Positions 60,341 to 64,000 of a DNA stretch of 64,000 nt are shown here, one piece after another. The DNA is from Sinotaia quadrata. Taxonomy: Eukaryota > Mollusca > Gastropoda > Architaenioglossa > Viviparidae. The stretch covers positions 65,028,379 through 65,092,378 of the forward strand of contig CM054182.1 in the NCBI GenBank assembly GCA_028829895.1. Reading direction: 5' to 3'. Below the pieces are notes generated by a model. It saw only the letters and a list, made by a program, of their open reading frames with translations, had not been told where the DNA came from and made no database searches. How positions within the stretch are numbered: the first letter of the stretch is position 1; each line of letters starts with the position of its first letter. A program made the position numbers and the translations under genes.

Positions 60341-61156
60341 CCTCAGTAAAACGTCTATCTTATTACTGTGTAAAGAGTAGAGTTTTATGACACCCTTATA
60401 ATCCGCCAAATGAGAGACATGCTGGTCTTGTGGTAGAATTATTAATAACTATAAATTAAGATTCTCGATCACTTGTAATTATTTATGTGTTATTAATAAA
60501 TAAATAATAATCATAACGAGTGAAGTGTGCCCATCGAGATGTCACAGCTCTTTTCATGAGGTCTTTACCTTTCCCTCCTATTAACTAGCCTTCTCTTCTT
60601 TTACCAGTAGTATGGCCAGTTAGGTAAGACGACCACAGATCGAAGGTGCCTGAATTTTATATTCTCAGAATCAATGGTTCCACTTCTAAAAGTATGAACT
60701 AAAACTGCTCAGTAACTCATCCTCTGAATCACGTTTTATTTTTAATCCGTGTTTGGATCAACTGTGAGCAAGTTCAGCAGATATCTTAATTTTTGCTTGC
60801 CACCAACAGAGCATGAAGCCATTTTGATAAAGGCAAAACTTTTGCTTATAAGTAACCAACTGACCAAATAGACATTTTTTTTAAAATACAGAAAATCAAC
60901 AGTCACGCAAACACATATACAAATGAAATATACATTAAAAAATCCAAGCATGTGTAAAAAAAAAAAAAAAAGGAGATACCAGAAGAGAATTGACATTGAG
61001 TCTTAGAAATATTGGATTGGAATAAACGTCAGCAAATTTTGCTTAAATTTCAAATAAAGAGACTTACTATGACACGCGCCTTTTTTAAGTAGCACGCCGT
61101 ATACTAAGAGTTAATTGTAATGTACTGCGTCTGTCGTTGTCAAGATGACCACTCAC

Positions 61157-61342
61157 CGCAAGAATAGGGCGGCTGTACATCTCGCGGACGTATCTGCGCA
61201 GGAAAGATCTTCGACGCGCAAGACGAGATCGCCGAGGGCGTAGCCTACTGAATGCACCCCGCGCCAGAACGAGTACGCCAGCACCGATCAGCACCGGCCC
61301 TGCGTATCGCTCCTTGTTCTCGTCCTTGTACGCTTCCAGGTT
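61157..61342 (-). CDS. Internal exon with membrane segment and basic stretch
   Basis: A 186-nt exon (62 codons) with a strong acceptor (TTACTTTCAG) and donor (GCG|GTGAGT), phase 0 at both ends. It reads NLEAYKDENKERY, then a hydrophobic stretch GPVLIGAGVLVLARGAF, then an extremely Arg-rich stretch (RLRPRRSRLARRRSFLRRYV), then REMYSRPILA. GC content is far above its surroundings. The layout (GP + IGxG hydrophobic segment, then basic, then R-(D/E)-(I/M)-Y-S) recalls the second membrane segment of TMEM200-type proteins as I remember them. This is a weak resemblance. Partner exons were not established. The PPxY exon at 42.6 kb is on the same strand downstream. Confidence 0.65.
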
Positions 61343-61359
61343 CTGAAAGTAAGGGGGCA

Positions 61360-62739
61360 TAATTCATCTAACGTCATGATCAGCAAAGCTTAATAAAAGA
61401 TATGAGTCATATGACAAACCGTTTATTTACATTCAAACTACTCTATACAGTGGCAGAATACGATCCAAACCCTTGCTCACCCCTCACCCCCATCAAATCA
61501 AAGTTGCCCACCCTCGTGTCATAAAAAATATACTAGGCCTCAGTAGCGTAATTTCGAATGCGCCCCACCCCTCCGCAAAAAATCTAAAATCAGCCCACCC
61601 ATGCACTCTCTCTCTCTCTCTCTCTCTTCGATTCACAAAGAATTAGCTTGCTGTGCGTCCTCCGTAAACTTTATCTTGTGTGTGACGCCAACGCCACCTA
61701 GTTAATGATTATTATTATTATTAATTAAATGTCCATAACTTATTACAAGTGATGAGGATCTTAATTTATATTATTAATAATTCTCCAACAGACATCATTC
61801 GTCCCTCTCACTTGGTGGATATGCGGGTGCTGTAAACGTTTTCTCTTTTCCACAACACTAAAGACAAACATTTAACATTACACAATATTTCCGAAGGTAG
61901 AAAACTTCTTATTAAAGGAGAAGACACGTCCATCTTTAATCACTCTTTAGCGAGCCTCCACCCACCCATTTTCTTCTCCAGCATAAGATTATCAATATGT
62001 GTAAGAAGGACAATAAATCTATTAAGTCAACAATCAAATATGCATATGATAAATTTACTGAAAAAGATGTCTTCACATCAATATTTCCTTAAAACCATAA
62101 GTTGAATAATTTTATATCTATACAGATTTATATCCTAAATACAATTCAACAATAGTGTCAATACAAATCACAGGATAGTTCTTATTAGAGGACAGAAATG
62201 GAGTTATCAGAGATAAGCGATAATACTTTCTACATAACTTGGTTTAAGCACAGTCTCAACAATCTTTCTTGTGCTTTTGCAACAATGTCATAAGTTATTG
62301 TCCACATCAACTCCAGGTGTTACTCTCCTCACATTGAAAACACTGATATGCTGCTATTCTCTTGAAGCTAACCTGGGTGCTTTTTTTTTGCTGTGTCAGC
62401 TCCTTCAAACAGAACAATTGTAGCAATTTCTAATAACTTCCTTGTACCAGAAATCACTCGATGTAATCAGCATACCTTGCCACCATACATCAATGGAGTG
62501 CAGTGTATTCTTACACTTACACAATGCAGTAGAGGCTTCCTGCATCTACCACGGCCATAGTGGTTTATAATCAATAAACCAGGAGATTCAAATAATACAC
62601 GGAAAGAAAGACTGTTTATTCCATGTAAAATATAATCATGGAACAAACGCTAAGTTTCCAATTTATACATTTTAAACTCCATTCACTATTACATTCAAAT
62701 CTCAACTTACAATTACCTGCAACAGTATTTATTAGCCAA

Positions 62740-62806
<67 letters not shown>

Positions 62807-64000
62807 AATAAATACAGCACAACAATTTATGAACAGCTTCCCTAGGAACAATGTCAAATGTTAACATACTATATTCAAGCATCTTAGTTCAAACATTTGT
62901 AAAAACAATAGTCTACTCACATAATACATCTCTAAGTAAAATTCAAGCATAACGTATCACTAGCAAAAACGGGTGAAATATTTAAAAGTCCATTTTCTCT
63001 CAACCATTAAGCTTAAGACCTGACTTCTTGCCACACCAAATGAAGTGATTAGACAATAATTTTCTAAAGCATGTAAACTTTTTTATGCAGCCCATTGACT
63101 GGTCTCGGTCTCGTTCTCGTAAATCGTAACCATTGGATAATAAAACCTACTCATCCAGTTGGAATTGGTTTGCATTTCTAGCATATTCTCAACTCGAGTG
63201 TCTATCCAACTCAGTCACTTTAAAAAAAAAAAACCATCATAAAAAGTGCCCAAGGTCTGGTCATTTCGACAATTAAAAAAATTATATAACAGTTAAGTTT
63301 TAAAATAGGGATAGGAAAATGTACTCTGCCACAATGTGCATATTTTTTCAAATTTCAAGTACAACTCGTTTTTGAAGGAACAAATATTGGATCTCTCCTG
63401 TTAAAAGGCCTTCAGTCACTGCGGGAGGCTGCAGCGCCAGTAGCTACGTCATTGCTTAGCCTATGTCTCCTCGAATAATAACTTTGGTGAGTAATTGTAA
63501 CGGTTTGAGCGTATTGAGTGTGCGTTATTGCGTGCATGTGTGTGTCTGTGTGTGTGTGGCAGTGGCTACAAATGCATGACAACATGATAATGTCCAGGTT
63601 TAAGAGTTATGTGATAAAGGCGCCAGATACAAACAAAAATGACTTCATTATATATTAGCAGGTACATCACTAGGGCAAACGACTCTAGAGCATCTGAAAA
63701 CGGGATTTGTTTCTTTTAAAAAAAAAACAACAACAACATTTCTGATTTTAATTAGGAACATAAATCGATCCCTATCTCAGTGTATCTTATTGAATTTCAA
63801 GGCTAGATATATCTTTGCCTGACAACAAATATTATATATATCTTTGCTAAATAACCAGATATGTACACTTCTTGGCAACGGATTATGTCTCATTGCTTGT
63901 CAACGAGTTATGGACTTTTGCTTGATTAAAAGTGACGCAGTTTGTTTGACAATGAGTTATGTGCCCTTGTTTGCTAAGAGAGCTGCAAATCTAGCAATGT
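61360..64000. other. Intergenic or intronic, right end of window
   Basis: No gene is supported. There is a short (CT)n run at about 61605-61628 and a pure (CA)n run at 62743-62801. A possible small exon at about 63461-63488 (ATG…TTTG|GTGAGT) is too short to call. If the 61.2-kb exon is internal, part of this stretch is its upstream intron. Confidence 0.4.
62743..62801. repeat. (CA)n microsatellite
   Basis: Pure CA run. The poly-Val/Cys frame on the minus strand is an artefact. Confidence 0.95.

Noticed and set aside
63455..63492. Possible first exon (ATG…TTTG|GTGAGT) on the plus strand
   Set aside because: Only eight codons, with no downstream exon inside the window to test it.

Overview
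This is an animal (metazoan) nuclear genomic window, AT-rich and full of microsatellites and minisatellites. It carries spliceosomal-intron genes, transposon remnants and long non-coding tracts. The gene content and repeat style (very long CA/GT, GATA and GA runs, piggyBac and LINE relics) suit a lophotrochozoan such as a mollusc, but nothing here proves the phylum. I did the exon work by reading frames and splice sites by eye.

Layout. 1-7.8 kb is intergenic. It holds a perfect 29-bp x 21 array, a degraded ~43-bp satellite with three re-amplified blocks, and a 60-bp array. 7.8-9.0 kb is a broken piggyBac transposase copy. 11.15-15.58 kb (+) is a complete four-exon survivin gene (BIRC5 family, 144 aa) with an intact BIR zinc site. 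It converges tail to tail on a six-exon minus-strand gene (31.55-19.35 kb). That gene encodes a protein with two membrane segments and a long Arg/Pro/Asp-rich tail. It contains a coding 27-bp minisatellite exon and a 35-nt alternative exon of the same phase. 32-33.5 kb contains a decayed LINE reverse-transcriptase fragment.

34-64 kb is mostly intergenic or intronic and repeat-dense. It includes two well-formed but orphan minus-strand exons: a C-terminal exon with two PPxY motifs at 42.6 kb, and a membrane/basic exon at 61.2 kb. It also includes a candidate TATA/Inr promoter near 41.6 kb.

The most interesting locus is 51.45-53.42 kb, a ~2-kb DNA transposon-like unit with matching terminal inverted repeats. 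Its single 404-aa minus-strand ORF belongs to a widespread invertebrate transposon-associated family. Upstream of the ORF lie a TATAAAAG box and 13 perfect heat-shock-element pentamers (GAA/TTC at strict 5-bp spacing), plus more partial ones. This is the architecture of a heat-inducible promoter, carried inside a mobile element.
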